From NCBI RefSeq assembly GCF_000239855.1, contig NZ_BADT01000079.1, forward strand, positions 1-58,877: a DNA stretch of 58,877 nucleotides. The letters are read 5' to 3'. Of the stretch, positions 45,496-53,860 are shown piece by piece. The position numbers and the translations under genes were made by a program. How positions within the stretch are numbered: position 1 is the first letter of the stretch; each line of letters opens with the position of its first letter. The stretch comes from Pseudoalteromonas sp. BSi20652. GTDB lineage: Bacteria > Pseudomonadota > Gammaproteobacteria > Enterobacterales > Alteromonadaceae. Below the pieces are notes generated by a model. It did not search any database and was not told the origin of the DNA. It saw nothing but the letters and a program-made list of their open reading frames with translations.

Positions 45496-47052
45496 ATGCG
45501 TCTAGATATTCACTGTGCTGATCGAATCGGTATAGCCCAAGAAATACTTAATATTTTAGTTAACTACAGTGTTGACTTAAAAGGTATTGAGGTTGATTCT
45601 GTTAATTGCCGTATGTATGTTAGCTTTCCCGAAATTGAGTTCGAGCAGTTTCAAAAAATCATGCCATCTATACGTTTAATCGACGGTGTACACGACGTCC
45701 GTACTACTGCATTTTTACCTTCTGAGCGTGAGCATAACGAATTAAATACCTTACTGCGTGCATTACCTGATGGGGTTATTTCTATTGACGCTAAAGGCTG
45801 GGTGCGTTTGTGTAACGATGCCGCATGTAAAGATTTACAGCTTATTGAAAAAGAAGTTATTGGTGCAAACATTAATAACTTGCTTAAAGGCTTTAACTTT
45901 ACGCGCTGGTTAGAAAGTAAAGAAGTCCTAGGGCAAACGACGCGTGTTGAAGTCGCTGGCGAAGATTTTATTGCAGATATTCTGCCAATTGCAGTACCTC
46001 AAGGTGCAGAAGGCGACGTACTTGCAGGTGCGGTTATAAATATAAAGTCTCAAAGTCGTTTAGGGCAGCAAGTTAGTGCATTTAGACGTTATGGGCAAGA
46101 GAGTTTTGCCACGATTCATAATTTTAGTACTGCAATGCGACGTGTTGTTCGTGAAGCACGTAAAATGGCACAATTAGAAGCGCCTATATTAATTACTGGT
46201 GAAACAGGCACGGGCAAAGAGTTACTTGCTCGGGCATGTCATTATGCGTCTAATCGCTCTGTTAAGCCGTTTATTGCTTTGTCTTGTGCGTCGTTACCCG
46301 ATGATGTAGCCGAGTCTGAATTGTTTGGTTATGCTGGGTATGAAGAGAATGCGGCACCAAAGCGCGGTGTGTTAGAGCAAGCCGATGGTGGTACTGTGTT
46401 TTTAGATGAAGTGGGCGAAATGTCGACTCAACTACAAACTAAGCTTCTGCGCTTTTTACAAGATGGGACGTTTAGAAAAGTAGGTGATGAAAACGAAGTT
46501 AAAGTAAATGTACGCATTGTTGCTGCTACCCAAAAAGACTTACCTGCTATGGTGCAAGAAGGTGTTTTTAGAGAAGATTTATACTACCGTATTAACGTAC
46601 TTACTTTAGAAATAGCGCCACTAAGAGATAGAAAAGCAGATGTGGGGCCGCTTGCTGAGCACTTTATTCAAAAATATGCACAGCAAAATGGTCATGCAAT
46701 ACCTTTATTATCTCAAGAATGTTTAAGCTTTTTACAAGAGTACCCGTGGCCAGGAAATGTTCGTCAGCTTGAAAATGCGATTTACCGTGCAGTCTCTTTA
46801 TTAGATGACAGTGAGCTTCGTGTTGAGCATTTGCAGTTACCAACTTTTACTCACGATTTGGGGTATTTAGAGTCCGATTTTGAAGGCTCACTTGACCAAG
46901 CAGTAAAGCGCTTTGAAGCGACCTTACTGCGTAAGCTCTACCCTGCTTACCCAAGTTCACGTCAGTTAGCTAAGCGATTGGGCTTAAGCCATACGGCCGT
47001 AGCTAACAAGCTACGTGATTACGGTATTAATCGTAAAACAGTTAAAGTTTAG
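45496..47052 (+). CDS. tyrR: Aromatic amino acid regulator TyrR
   Basis: A 518-residue regulator matching TyrR (513 in E. coli). The order is an ACT domain (about 1-70, beginning MRLDIHCADRIGIAQEIL), PAS (about 78-190), an AAA+ domain with GETGTGKE, GTVFLDEVGEM and YPWPGNVRQLENAI, and a C-terminal helix-turn-helix (RQLAKRLGLSHTAVANKLRDYG). The GAFTGA loop needed to contact sigma54 is replaced by GYAGYEENA, as in TyrR, so it should act with sigma70. It is expected to sense tyrosine or phenylalanine and may control the hppD or fahA genes 20 kb away; inference. A GAGG site precedes the ATG. Confidence 0.94.
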   Translation: MRLDIHCADRIGIAQEILNILVNYSVDLKGIEVDSVNCRMYVSFPEIEFEQFQKIMPSIRLIDGVHDVRTTAFLPSEREHNELNTLLRALPDGVISIDAKGWVRLCNDAACKDLQLIEKEVIGANINNLLKGFNFTRWLESKEVLGQTTRVEVAGEDFIADILPIAVPQGAEGDVLAGAVINIKSQSRLGQQVSAFRRYGQESFATIHNFSTAMRRVVREARKMAQLEAPILITGETGTGKELLARACHYASNRSVKPFIALSCASLPDDVAESELFGYAGYEENAAPKRGVLEQADGGTVFLDEVGEMSTQLQTKLLRFLQDGTFRKVGDENEVKVNVRIVAATQKDLPAMVQEGVFREDLYYRINVLTLEIAPLRDRKADVGPLAEHFIQKYAQQNGHAIPLLSQECLSFLQEYPWPGNVRQLENAIYRAVSLLDDSELRVEHLQLPTFTHDLGYLESDFEGSLDQAVKRFEATLLRKLYPAYPSSRQLAKRLGLSHTAVANKLRDYGINRKTVKV

Positions 47053-47061
47053 TTTTAAAAT

Positions 47062-47093
47062 ATGGGTACTAGCCTTTAGTACCCATGTTTTTT
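47062..47093. terminator. Shared terminator of tyrR and the convergent gene
   Basis: A nine-base perfect stem ATGGGTACT/AGTACCCAT (47062-47070 with 47078-47086) and a T run to 47093 on the plus strand. It overlaps the stop of the convergent gene (47069), so it may serve both. Confidence 0.78.
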
Positions 47094-47563
47094 GTTACCC
47101 CATCAATTGCAATTGTCTCAATACCTTCTTCATTAAAGTTCATTAAAATACTGACGTTATTGCGAGTAAAAAAATAGCTACGGCCGTTAAGCTCAATAAC
47201 ATAATCACCTTTTACAGAATTGCTAAATTTTTGTTTTTTTAAAATTACCGTATGTTCGCCAATTTGCCATTCAAATTCTTGTATAAAACCATTATTAAAT
47301 TCTTGCACCCATACTTGACTGTCATCTTTTGAAAGGGTAATTGCTACTGAGTAAGTGCTAGGAATTTGATCCATATTGTAACTTTTAGAGCCAATAGTGA
47401 ATTTTTCAGTTTTTTTCTGCCATTCAAAACCAAATTTAAATTCTTTTACTACACCTGTAGGGTAAGTAACAGTCCCTTTACCTGGTAATGAAAAATCCGC
47501 AAATGCACTATAACAAGGCATTAATAGGGCCAACGCAACGATAATGTTTAGTTTTGATTTCAT
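47069..47563 (-). CDS. Exported hypothetical protein (164 aa)
   Basis: A 164-residue protein with a cleavable signal peptide (about 22 residues, ending SAFA) and a predominantly beta-strand mature part (for example KGTVTYPTGVVKEFKFGFEW, YVIELNGRSYFF). It has no Cys in the mature part and no membrane helix. I do not recognise a family. It is expressed from its own promoter, divergent from the hotdog-fold gene, and shares a terminator with tyrR. It may be a small periplasmic binding or barrel-like protein. Confidence 0.75.
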   Translation of the reverse strand: MKSKLNIIVALALLMPCYSAFADFSLPGKGTVTYPTGVVKEFKFGFEWQKKTEKFTIGSKSYNMDQIPSTYSVAITLSKDDSQVWVQEFNNGFIQEFEWQIGEHTVILKKQKFSNSVKGDYVIELNGRSYFFTRNNVSILMNFNEEGIETIAIDGVTKNMGTKG

Positions 47564-47668
47564 GAGTTATTTTTTTGATGTAATAATTATTTAAGATTAA
47601 AGTAGAATATTCGTCTTAGCAAGAGGCTGTGCTACACTCGAATAAATTAAACTGGTAAGACCTTTTTT

Positions 47669-48205
47669 GTGAACTTATATTTTCGACTTCTTTTATTGTT
47701 TTTTAAAATCAAACGTAATCATCAATTTCAAAATTTACTCGATACAGTAGATATTGATTTTAAAGCGTTGCCAAGTGATTGTGACATTAACTTGCATATG
47801 ACTAATTCTCGCTATTTAGCAATGATGGATTTATCGCGCACTTGGATGACAGAGCGAGTTGGTCTTCTTAAGCAAATAATGAAACGTCGATGGTTTCCAA
47901 TTGTTAACGCAACAGCTATTACGTACATTCGTGATATTAAACCAATGCAACAATATACAATAAGTACCAGGCTCGTTGGATGGGATCACAAATACTTTTA
48001 TATAGAGCAAAAATTTCATTCTAAGCGCGGTTTGCATGCCATTGCCTATGTACGAGGTGTATTTAAGAGTAAAAAGGGGGTTATAAGTATTGATGAGATG
48101 CTTGAAGTGGCAGGGTTTAATGGCCAAACCCCAATTTTACCGAGCGAGGTAATGCATTGGAAAGAAATGCTTGAGCAGAAAAAAATAAGTAACTTGCCTA
48201 AGTAA
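47669..48205 (+). CDS. Hotdog-fold thioesterase-like protein
   Basis: A 178-residue protein of the THEM6/acyl-ACP-thioesterase-like hotdog group. Landmarks are DIDFKALPSDCDINLHMTNSRYL (the Asn-His pair common to 4HBT thioesterases), a long central helix, and YFYIEQKFHSKRGLHAIAYVRG. The start is GTG at 47669 with a poor ribosome site, so the exact N-terminus is uncertain; the first 20 residues are hydrophobic and may anchor it to the membrane. Substrate unknown, an acyl-CoA or acyl-ACP likely. Confidence 0.8.
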   Translation: MNLYFRLLLLFFKIKRNHQFQNLLDTVDIDFKALPSDCDINLHMTNSRYLAMMDLSRTWMTERVGLLKQIMKRRWFPIVNATAITYIRDIKPMQQYTISTRLVGWDHKYFYIEQKFHSKRGLHAIAYVRGVFKSKKGVISIDEMLEVAGFNGQTPILPSEVMHWKEMLEQKKISNLPK

Positions 48206-48249
48206 CTATTTACGCAAACCATTTTAAGGCGCTTAGTGCTTTAAAAGTT

Positions 48250-48558
48250 TCACGCTTTTATGTTTAATTTACCTTGAAAGTCTTGCCATCCAGGTGGGAA
48301 TTGTCCTCTTAACACATACGAAAATGCAATAAGCTCTGCAATTACATAATAAAGCTCTTTAGGGATTTCTTCCCCTAAGCTTAAGTGCGACAACGTTTTA
48401 GCAAGTGCTGCATCCTCGTGGATCATAATTCCCTTTAGTTTAGCGGCTGCTATTATTTCGTCAGCTAATTCACCAAACCCTTTAACACTAATTATGGGGG
48501 TGTTACCTGCTTCGTATAAAAGCCCAATGGCTGATTTATTAATAGGTGTATTACTCAT
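48250..48558 (-). CDS. FlhB C-terminal-domain-like protein (FlhB2)
   Basis: A 102-residue protein matching the cytoplasmic C-terminal switch domain of FlhB/YscU, without the membrane part. It has AIGLLYEAGNTPIISVKG and LAKTLSHLSLGEEIPKELYYVIAELIAF. The NPTH autocleavage motif of true FlhB is absent. Free-standing copies occur next to FliK-like genes in several gammaproteobacteria; their function is unclear. It follows the FliK-like gene by two bases, so the two form one operon. Confidence 0.85.
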   Translation of the reverse strand: MSNTPINKSAIGLLYEAGNTPIISVKGFGELADEIIAAAKLKGIMIHEDAALAKTLSHLSLGEEIPKELYYVIAELIAFSYVLRGQFPPGWQDFQGKLNIKA

Positions 48559-48560
48559 AG

Positions 48561-51020
48561 CTAAACCTTAATGTTAATAATTGCATGAGATTTATAAAAT
48601 GCCTGATTATTTACATCGCCTCGTTTTAAGTTAAGCTCCCCAACTTGTAAACCATGTTTAGCTAGTTTTGATCTTAAATTATCTAAATGAGGGTGAGCAA
48701 TTGCACTTATTTCTTGGCTTGATGCTAATAGCTGGCAATCAAGTGCCTTATCCATTAACTCCGCGGTAATTTGTAATTGGCCTATTTGGGCATAATCAAA
48801 GTTTAACCTCACAAACCATACATTTTTATCTTCTAATTTATCTGCGCTTGGTTTTTTATACTGCCCTAGCGTTATTTCTGTTTGGGCTGCCTCTGGCGGC
48901 AATTTCATTGGTAATAAAAATTGTGCAAGCGGGTTTGTATCTGGTTGATTGGGTGTTGAAACACTCACTTGGGTCAGTGTGTTTTTAACGTGTACAATTT
49001 CGCTAGCTAAAGCTTGCACTTGAGCCTGCTGGAGTTGCTCAAGCATTTTTGCTCCCGTGTTGCCCGTTTTAAACGTCGGTATGAGGACTTGTAAAAGTGC
49101 ATCTAACCCAGTTTGGTTATTAAAGCTTATTGGTGTTACAGATTGGCTAATTATAGGGGCTGCTAAAATACTCACTGCAACTTGTTCAAGCCCTTTAGTG
49201 AAGCTACTTTGAAGTATATCACTTGTTAGCTGAGATGGTTGTAAGGTGGCTAATACTTCACGCTGTATAGTTGCAGGGTTGACATTATTACTTGAGACCA
49301 TGCGATTAAATGCTTGATTGACTAAGCGAGTTAGGTCGGGTGTTTCTTTCGTCGCTTTATTGGCAATATCCATTATTTGATTACTTAAAAATGCTTTATT
49401 ACTAGCCAGTCTATCTGTAGGTGCTGTGGTATCAGGAAACGTTAATAATGTGCTTAATAGTTTTGCTTCTATGGGTTGTAGCATTTGACTACGAGAGGCA
49501 ATGCTAGATATAGGATCTGCTAATGGCATTATGTTTTTAAGGGGAGCTAAACTTGCTGTACTTTTATTGTTATCGTTAATGCTTAATTGAGCTTTTAGGG
49601 TTACTTGCTCTTTATTAATAACCTCATTTCCAGATTTAATTATCGTATCAATTTTATTGCTGACACCCATGTTCAAAGTACTCAATTGGTTGGCTTTTGT
49701 ATCATTTTGCTTAGCGCTAACTATTGCTGTTGGTGTACTGTTATTAGAGATTGGGTTATCGGCTGTTGCACTTGCAGGTGACTGCCAAAGACTAACACTT
49801 GCTTTTACAAGTTGTGTCAGCTGCATAAGCGGCGGGAGCCTAGAAAAGTGCTCTGGTAAAATATTACTCGTGTTATTTGTTTTACTGGTTAATTGAGTCG
49901 CGGCATGTTGGGTAATATTTACTTTATTTATTGCTGATTCGGTCAGCCGTATGGCTGCAGCGCTTTTTTGTAGTGCAGGCGATAAAAGCGTTACTGTTGA
50001 CTCAGATTTTTTTTGTGCAGCAAAAGGTTTATTTTCAAAATATTTAACCGCGTCATTAATACGTGTTTTTAAATCACTAAAACTATTTTGCAACCAAGAT
50101 TTTATAGGGCTATCTGCGCTTAGGAGTGGACTTGTTTTGAGGCTTGCTTCAAAAGCAGGTACAGCAAGTGCGTTGTTTTTCTGAGATAAAAGCAGGTCGT
50201 TAAACGGTTTAGAAAAAGAGTGGTTAAGGGTTACTTTTATATTACTAGTGTCGGTTTTAATAAATAGCTTATCGGCTTGATTTACTAAGCTTACCTTAAT
50301 AGGTACGTTGGGTAACTCGGTAATTTGTTTATTAGTAATAGGTGTTGTAAACGAGCCTGACTTTTGTGGATGAGTTAAAATAGCCAGTTTAGCGGTTGCT
50401 TGTAGTTGTGCTTTTGGTAACAAAGTAGCAAGTAATTTAGTCAACTTAGTTTGACTCAGTGGTTGTAAATATACTGAATCAGCAAAGCGATTAATAACAT
50501 TGACCTGCGTGCCTTTGTTATTCGTACTAACAATTATTTTTAAAGGCTCTTCGCTTGTAAGTAACTGCGCAACCTCTTTATTTATTGCGATACTGGCGTT
50601 GAGTTTATTAATGACTAGCTTAGGGCTAGGAGATACAACCACTTGTATATCCATCGGTTGACTTTGTACCTCGGTACCTGTGTTTACATAATTTAATAAA
50701 CGCTGTAATTGAGCTGGTTGATTTAAAGTAAGGGTTGTACTATTTATTGGCGTAATGTTGAGTTGTTGGCCATCGGGGCTGAGTTGTATGTTGGCACTGG
50801 CTATTTTTTGTAAATTTTGAGGCGCATTTGTAGTGCCAAGCCTTAATGTTTGCCAATGTTTATTAATAAATACATCAAGCGCAATCGAGTCTTTCGAAAA
50901 TTGAATATTCTTAGCCGCAAGTACCTCACTAGGTAATTGTGATAACTCATTGGCTTGGGTATTGGTTGATTGATTAATGACCAATGAGTTGGATAATGTT
51001 ATTTGCGTTGGTGTATTCAT
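48561..51020 (-). CDS. FliK-like flagellar hook-length control protein
   Basis: An 819-residue protein. The long N-terminal and middle regions are low-complexity, rich in Asn, Gln, Ser and Thr (for example TSKTNNTSN), as in the disordered ruler part of FliK. The C-terminal 90 residues form a conserved domain resembling the FliK type III export switch domain (LNFDYAQIGQLQITAELMDKALDCQLLASS). Other flagellar genes are not in the window, so it may be a second, orphan FliK-type protein working with the FlhB-like partner. It is divergent from ccmA. Confidence 0.75.
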   Translation of the reverse strand: MNTPTQITLSNSLVINQSTNTQANELSQLPSEVLAAKNIQFSKDSIALDVFINKHWQTLRLGTTNAPQNLQKIASANIQLSPDGQQLNITPINSTTLTLNQPAQLQRLLNYVNTGTEVQSQPMDIQVVVSPSPKLVINKLNASIAINKEVAQLLTSEEPLKIIVSTNNKGTQVNVINRFADSVYLQPLSQTKLTKLLATLLPKAQLQATAKLAILTHPQKSGSFTTPITNKQITELPNVPIKVSLVNQADKLFIKTDTSNIKVTLNHSFSKPFNDLLLSQKNNALAVPAFEASLKTSPLLSADSPIKSWLQNSFSDLKTRINDAVKYFENKPFAAQKKSESTVTLLSPALQKSAAAIRLTESAINKVNITQHAATQLTSKTNNTSNILPEHFSRLPPLMQLTQLVKASVSLWQSPASATADNPISNNSTPTAIVSAKQNDTKANQLSTLNMGVSNKIDTIIKSGNEVINKEQVTLKAQLSINDNNKSTASLAPLKNIMPLADPISSIASRSQMLQPIEAKLLSTLLTFPDTTAPTDRLASNKAFLSNQIMDIANKATKETPDLTRLVNQAFNRMVSSNNVNPATIQREVLATLQPSQLTSDILQSSFTKGLEQVAVSILAAPIISQSVTPISFNNQTGLDALLQVLIPTFKTGNTGAKMLEQLQQAQVQALASEIVHVKNTLTQVSVSTPNQPDTNPLAQFLLPMKLPPEAAQTEITLGQYKKPSADKLEDKNVWFVRLNFDYAQIGQLQITAELMDKALDCQLLASSQEISAIAHPHLDNLRSKLAKHGLQVGELNLKRGDVNNQAFYKSHAIINIKV

Positions 51021-51133
51021 TATTTTAAATCAAGTTTTCTCTATTTTAAGTAAATCGATTTTAAAGCAATATTCGTATTACCCTATCATTATGGTAGACT
51101 AACGCCTAATTTTTGGCAGAGAGAATCGTCATC

Positions 51134-51754
51134 TTGTTACACATTAAGTCCGTCACCTGTATCAAGCAAGATCGTTGTTTGTTTGCGGATCTTGATTTCA
51201 GCCTTAATAGCGGTCAAATCATGCAATTAGCGGGGCCTAATGGGGCTGGTAAAACATCGCTGTTGCGTATTATCGCTGGCTTTTCTGTGCCTGATGAAGG
51301 GTCTGTTTTGTTCCAAGAACAACCAATATCTAAGTACTATGAAGAGTATGCCAGAGAGCTACTATTTATAGGTCATAAAACAGGTGTAAATACCCAGCTC
51401 AGTGCAATCGAAAATGTTCGTCATTGGTTACAAATTAATGGCTACATAAACGAATCTGACTTATATCCTATTTTAGCGCAACTTGGTCTTGTTGGGCTTG
51501 AAGATGTACCGGTTAGAATGTTATCTGCTGGACAACAACGACGTGTAGCTTTGGTAAGGCTTTGTTTAAGTGACGCTAAACTATGGATCCTTGATGAGCC
51601 ATTCACAGCGCTGGATAAAAGTGGTGTTGCCTTTTTACAGCAGCGTTTTGAACAACACTTACAAAGCGGTGGTGCTATTTTATTAACAACCCACCAAAAC
51701 TTAACCACTCAATTTAGTAACTTGCAAACGGTTACGCTGGAGTATCGTTACTAA
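51134..51754 (+). CDS. ccmA: Heme exporter ATP-binding subunit CcmA
   Basis: An ABC ATPase of about 206 residues that opens the cytochrome c maturation operon. Walker A is GPNGAGKTS, the signature is LSAGQQRRVALVRL and Walker B is LWILDEPF; the H loop is TTHQ. With CcmB and CcmC it loads heme onto CcmE. The frame continues upstream to a TTG at 51113, but the TTG at 51134 has GAGAGA upstream and the normal CcmA N-terminus. It overlaps ccmB by one base. Confidence 0.92.
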   Translation: MLHIKSVTCIKQDRCLFADLDFSLNSGQIMQLAGPNGAGKTSLLRIIAGFSVPDEGSVLFQEQPISKYYEEYARELLFIGHKTGVNTQLSAIENVRHWLQINGYINESDLYPILAQLGLVGLEDVPVRMLSAGQQRRVALVRLCLSDAKLWILDEPFTALDKSGVAFLQQRFEQHLQSGGAILLTTHQNLTTQFSNLQTVTLEYRY

Positions 51755-52439
51755 TGACTCGTCAACATTCTTATTGGTTGCTATTTAGTGCGGTATTTAC
51801 CAAAGATGTAAAACTTGCGTTTCGCCAGCGAGCCGAAATTGTAAACCCAATATTGTTTTTTTAATTGTTATTTCATTGTTTCCGTTAGCAATAGGACCTG
51901 AACCGGGTCTACTTGCGAGAATGGCACCCGGTATTATTTGGGTTGCAGCTTTACTCTCTACCATGTTGGGTTTGGATAAGTTGTTTCGAGATGATTTTAA
52001 CGATGGCTCACTTGAGCAGTTAATTGTGTCCTCTTATCCGTTATCTTTAACTGTACTTGCAAAGGTGGCTGCTCATTGGGTGGTAACAGGTTTACCGCTT
52101 GTACTAATGACACCGTTATTTGCATTGTTATTAAATCTCGAAACTACGGCGCTAACAGCGACTGTTTTAACATTATTCTTGGGTACACCACTATTGAGCT
52201 TTATTGGCGCAATTGGTGCTGGGCTTACTGTGGGGTTACAAAAAGGAGGTATTTTGATGAGTTTACTCGTACTGCCTTTGTATATTCCTGTTTTAATTTT
52301 TGCAACGTCGGCTATCGATACCAGCACCATGTCGCTGGATTATAGCGGACAACTTGCCATCCTTGGTGCTATGTTAGTTATCGCTATCATTAGCGCACCA
52401 ATTGCCATATCGTCAGCTTTAAAAGTGAGTATAAGTTAA
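51754..52439 (+). pseudogene. ccmB: Heme exporter membrane subunit CcmB, frameshifted
   Basis: Two frames together encode CcmB. The first 36 residues (from ATG 51754) end in NPILFF at a stop at 51864; the rest resumes in another frame with FPLAIGPEP, WVAALLSTMLGLDKLFRDD and the TGLPLVL and GTPLLSFIGAIG regions of CcmB. The break is at a seven-T run (51856-51862). One more T restores ILFFLIVISLFPLAIGPEP and a 228-residue protein, matching 220 in E. coli. CcmB is needed for cytochrome c assembly, so true loss would be costly and the intact surrounding operon argues for a base-call error; real slippage is the alternative. Confidence 0.9.
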
Positions 52440-53176
52440 TGTGGAAGTGGTTACATCCCTATGCTAAAGCAGAGCGTGCATATAAGTTATGCAATACGTT
52501 ACTGCCTTATTTTGCCGTAGTTACCGTGGTTAGTATGATTGTTGGATGGGCATGGGGGCTTGGTTTTGCACCTGCCGATTACCAACAAAAAGACAGCTAC
52601 CGTATCATCTTTATTCACGTACCTTCTGCCATCTTATCTATGGGCGCATACTCTTCAATGGCAATTGCCGCCATTGTTGCGCTTGTATGGCAACTTAGAA
52701 ATGCAGAGCTGGCCGTTATAGCGATTGCCCCTGTTGGTGCATGTATGACTGCAATTGCACTTATAACTGGTGCTGCATGGGGTAAACCTATGTGGGGCGC
52801 TTGGTGGGTGTGGGATGCACGTTTAACGTCTGAACTTATTTTATTATTTTTATATTTGGGCGTAATTTCGTTATACCACGCTTTTGAAGATAAAAAATCA
52901 GCAGGGCGCGCTGCATCTATTTTAGCCATTGTAGGGGTAATCAACTTACCCATAATTCACTTTTCGGTTGAGTGGTGGAACACCCTTCATCAGGGAGCAA
53001 GTATTACTAAGTTTAATACCAATGCCGTCGATCCAAGCATGTTTTGGCCACTAATGGTAAATATTTTAGCCTTTGCAGCCTTTGTTGGCACGGTCACTTT
53101 AATTCGTCTTAAAAATGAAATTTTGCAACGTGAAAAGCATCGCCCATGGGTGCGCCAGTTGCTTAATAGGGGGTAA
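52439..53176 (+). CDS. ccmC: Heme handling protein CcmC
   Basis: A 245-residue inner-membrane protein with six helices and the tryptophan-rich heme-handling motif WGAWWVWDARLTSELIL, plus flanking periplasmic His residues (HVPSA near the start and HFSVEWWNTLHQG near 180-190). It delivers heme to CcmE. The ATG overlaps the ccmB stop by one base. Confidence 0.95.
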   Translation: MWKWLHPYAKAERAYKLCNTLLPYFAVVTVVSMIVGWAWGLGFAPADYQQKDSYRIIFIHVPSAILSMGAYSSMAIAAIVALVWQLRNAELAVIAIAPVGACMTAIALITGAAWGKPMWGAWWVWDARLTSELILLFLYLGVISLYHAFEDKKSAGRAASILAIVGVINLPIIHFSVEWWNTLHQGASITKFNTNAVDPSMFWPLMVNILAFAAFVGTVTLIRLKNEILQREKHRPWVRQLLNRG

Positions 53177-53178
53177 TT

Positions 53179-53382
53179 ATGCAGTTTGACTCTTTTTCTG
53201 ATTTTATTGCAATGGGAGGCTATGGGTTTTATGTATGGCTTTCATTTGGCACATGTGCACTTATTTTACTGGGTATTTTAGTGAGCTCTTTAAGAGATAC
53301 TAAACGTATCATGGCTTCAGTAGAGCAACAAATTGTGCGCGAAGAGCGCATTAAGCAAGCCAAGCAGGAGCAAGCATCATGA
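53179..53382 (+). CDS. ccmD: Heme exporter protein CcmD
   Basis: A 67-residue single-pass membrane protein with one helix (about 17-38) and a charged, Lys/Glu-rich C-terminal tail, as in CcmD. It releases holo-CcmE from the CcmABC complex. It starts two bases after ccmC and overlaps ccmE by four bases (ATGA). Confidence 0.88.
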   Translation: MQFDSFSDFIAMGGYGFYVWLSFGTCALILLGILVSSLRDTKRIMASVEQQIVREERIKQAKQEQAS

Positions 53383-53858
53383 ACCCCAGACGTAAAAAAC
53401 GCTTACTAGTCATTGTCGCTATTTTATTTGGTATTGGCTCTGCCATTGGCTTAGTACTTTATGCATTACAAGAAAATATAAACTTATTTTATACCCCGAG
53501 TGAATTGATTGACGGCAAAGGCCCGAACAAAGAAAAACCATTTATTGGCCAGAAACTTCGTATTGGTGGCATGGTGGTGCCAGGGTCTGTTGAAAGAAAT
53601 GAGCAAAGCTTAGAAGTTAGCTTTAAGTTAATTGATACAGGACCATTAGTGACTGTGCGTTACCAAGGTATATTGCCTGATCTGTTTCGCGAGGGGCAGG
53701 GTATTGTTGCACAAGGTGTTTTAATCGAGCCTAATGTTATTGAAGCGTTTGAAGTACTGGCCAAGCATGATGAAGAATACATGCCAGCAGAAGTCGCTGA
53801 GGCGGTTAAAGGCATTAAGCACGAAAAACCAAAATACAACTTAGATAGTGGTAATTAG
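53379..53858 (+). CDS. ccmE: Heme chaperone CcmE
   Basis: A 159-residue periplasmic heme chaperone with one N-terminal membrane helix (about 8-28) and an OB-fold domain. The heme-binding histidine is at 130 in [10 protein letters not shown], the same number as in E. coli. The first residues are basic (MNPRRKKR), giving the expected topology. Confidence 0.96.
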   Translation: MNPRRKKRLLVIVAILFGIGSAIGLVLYALQENINLFYTPSELIDGKGPNKEKPFIGQKLRIGGMVVPGSVERNEQSLEVSFKLIDTGPLVTVRYQGILPDLFREGQGIVAQGVLIEPNVIEAFEVLAKHDEEYMPAEVAEAVKGIKHEKPKYNLDSGN

Positions 53859-53860
53859 CT

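Noticed and set aside
51754-51876. Programmed ribosomal frameshifting in ccmB
   Set aside because: A plain T7 run lacks a stimulatory structure that I can see, ccmB is not known to need frameshifting, and three other genes show the same one-base deficit, favouring a common technical or slippage cause.
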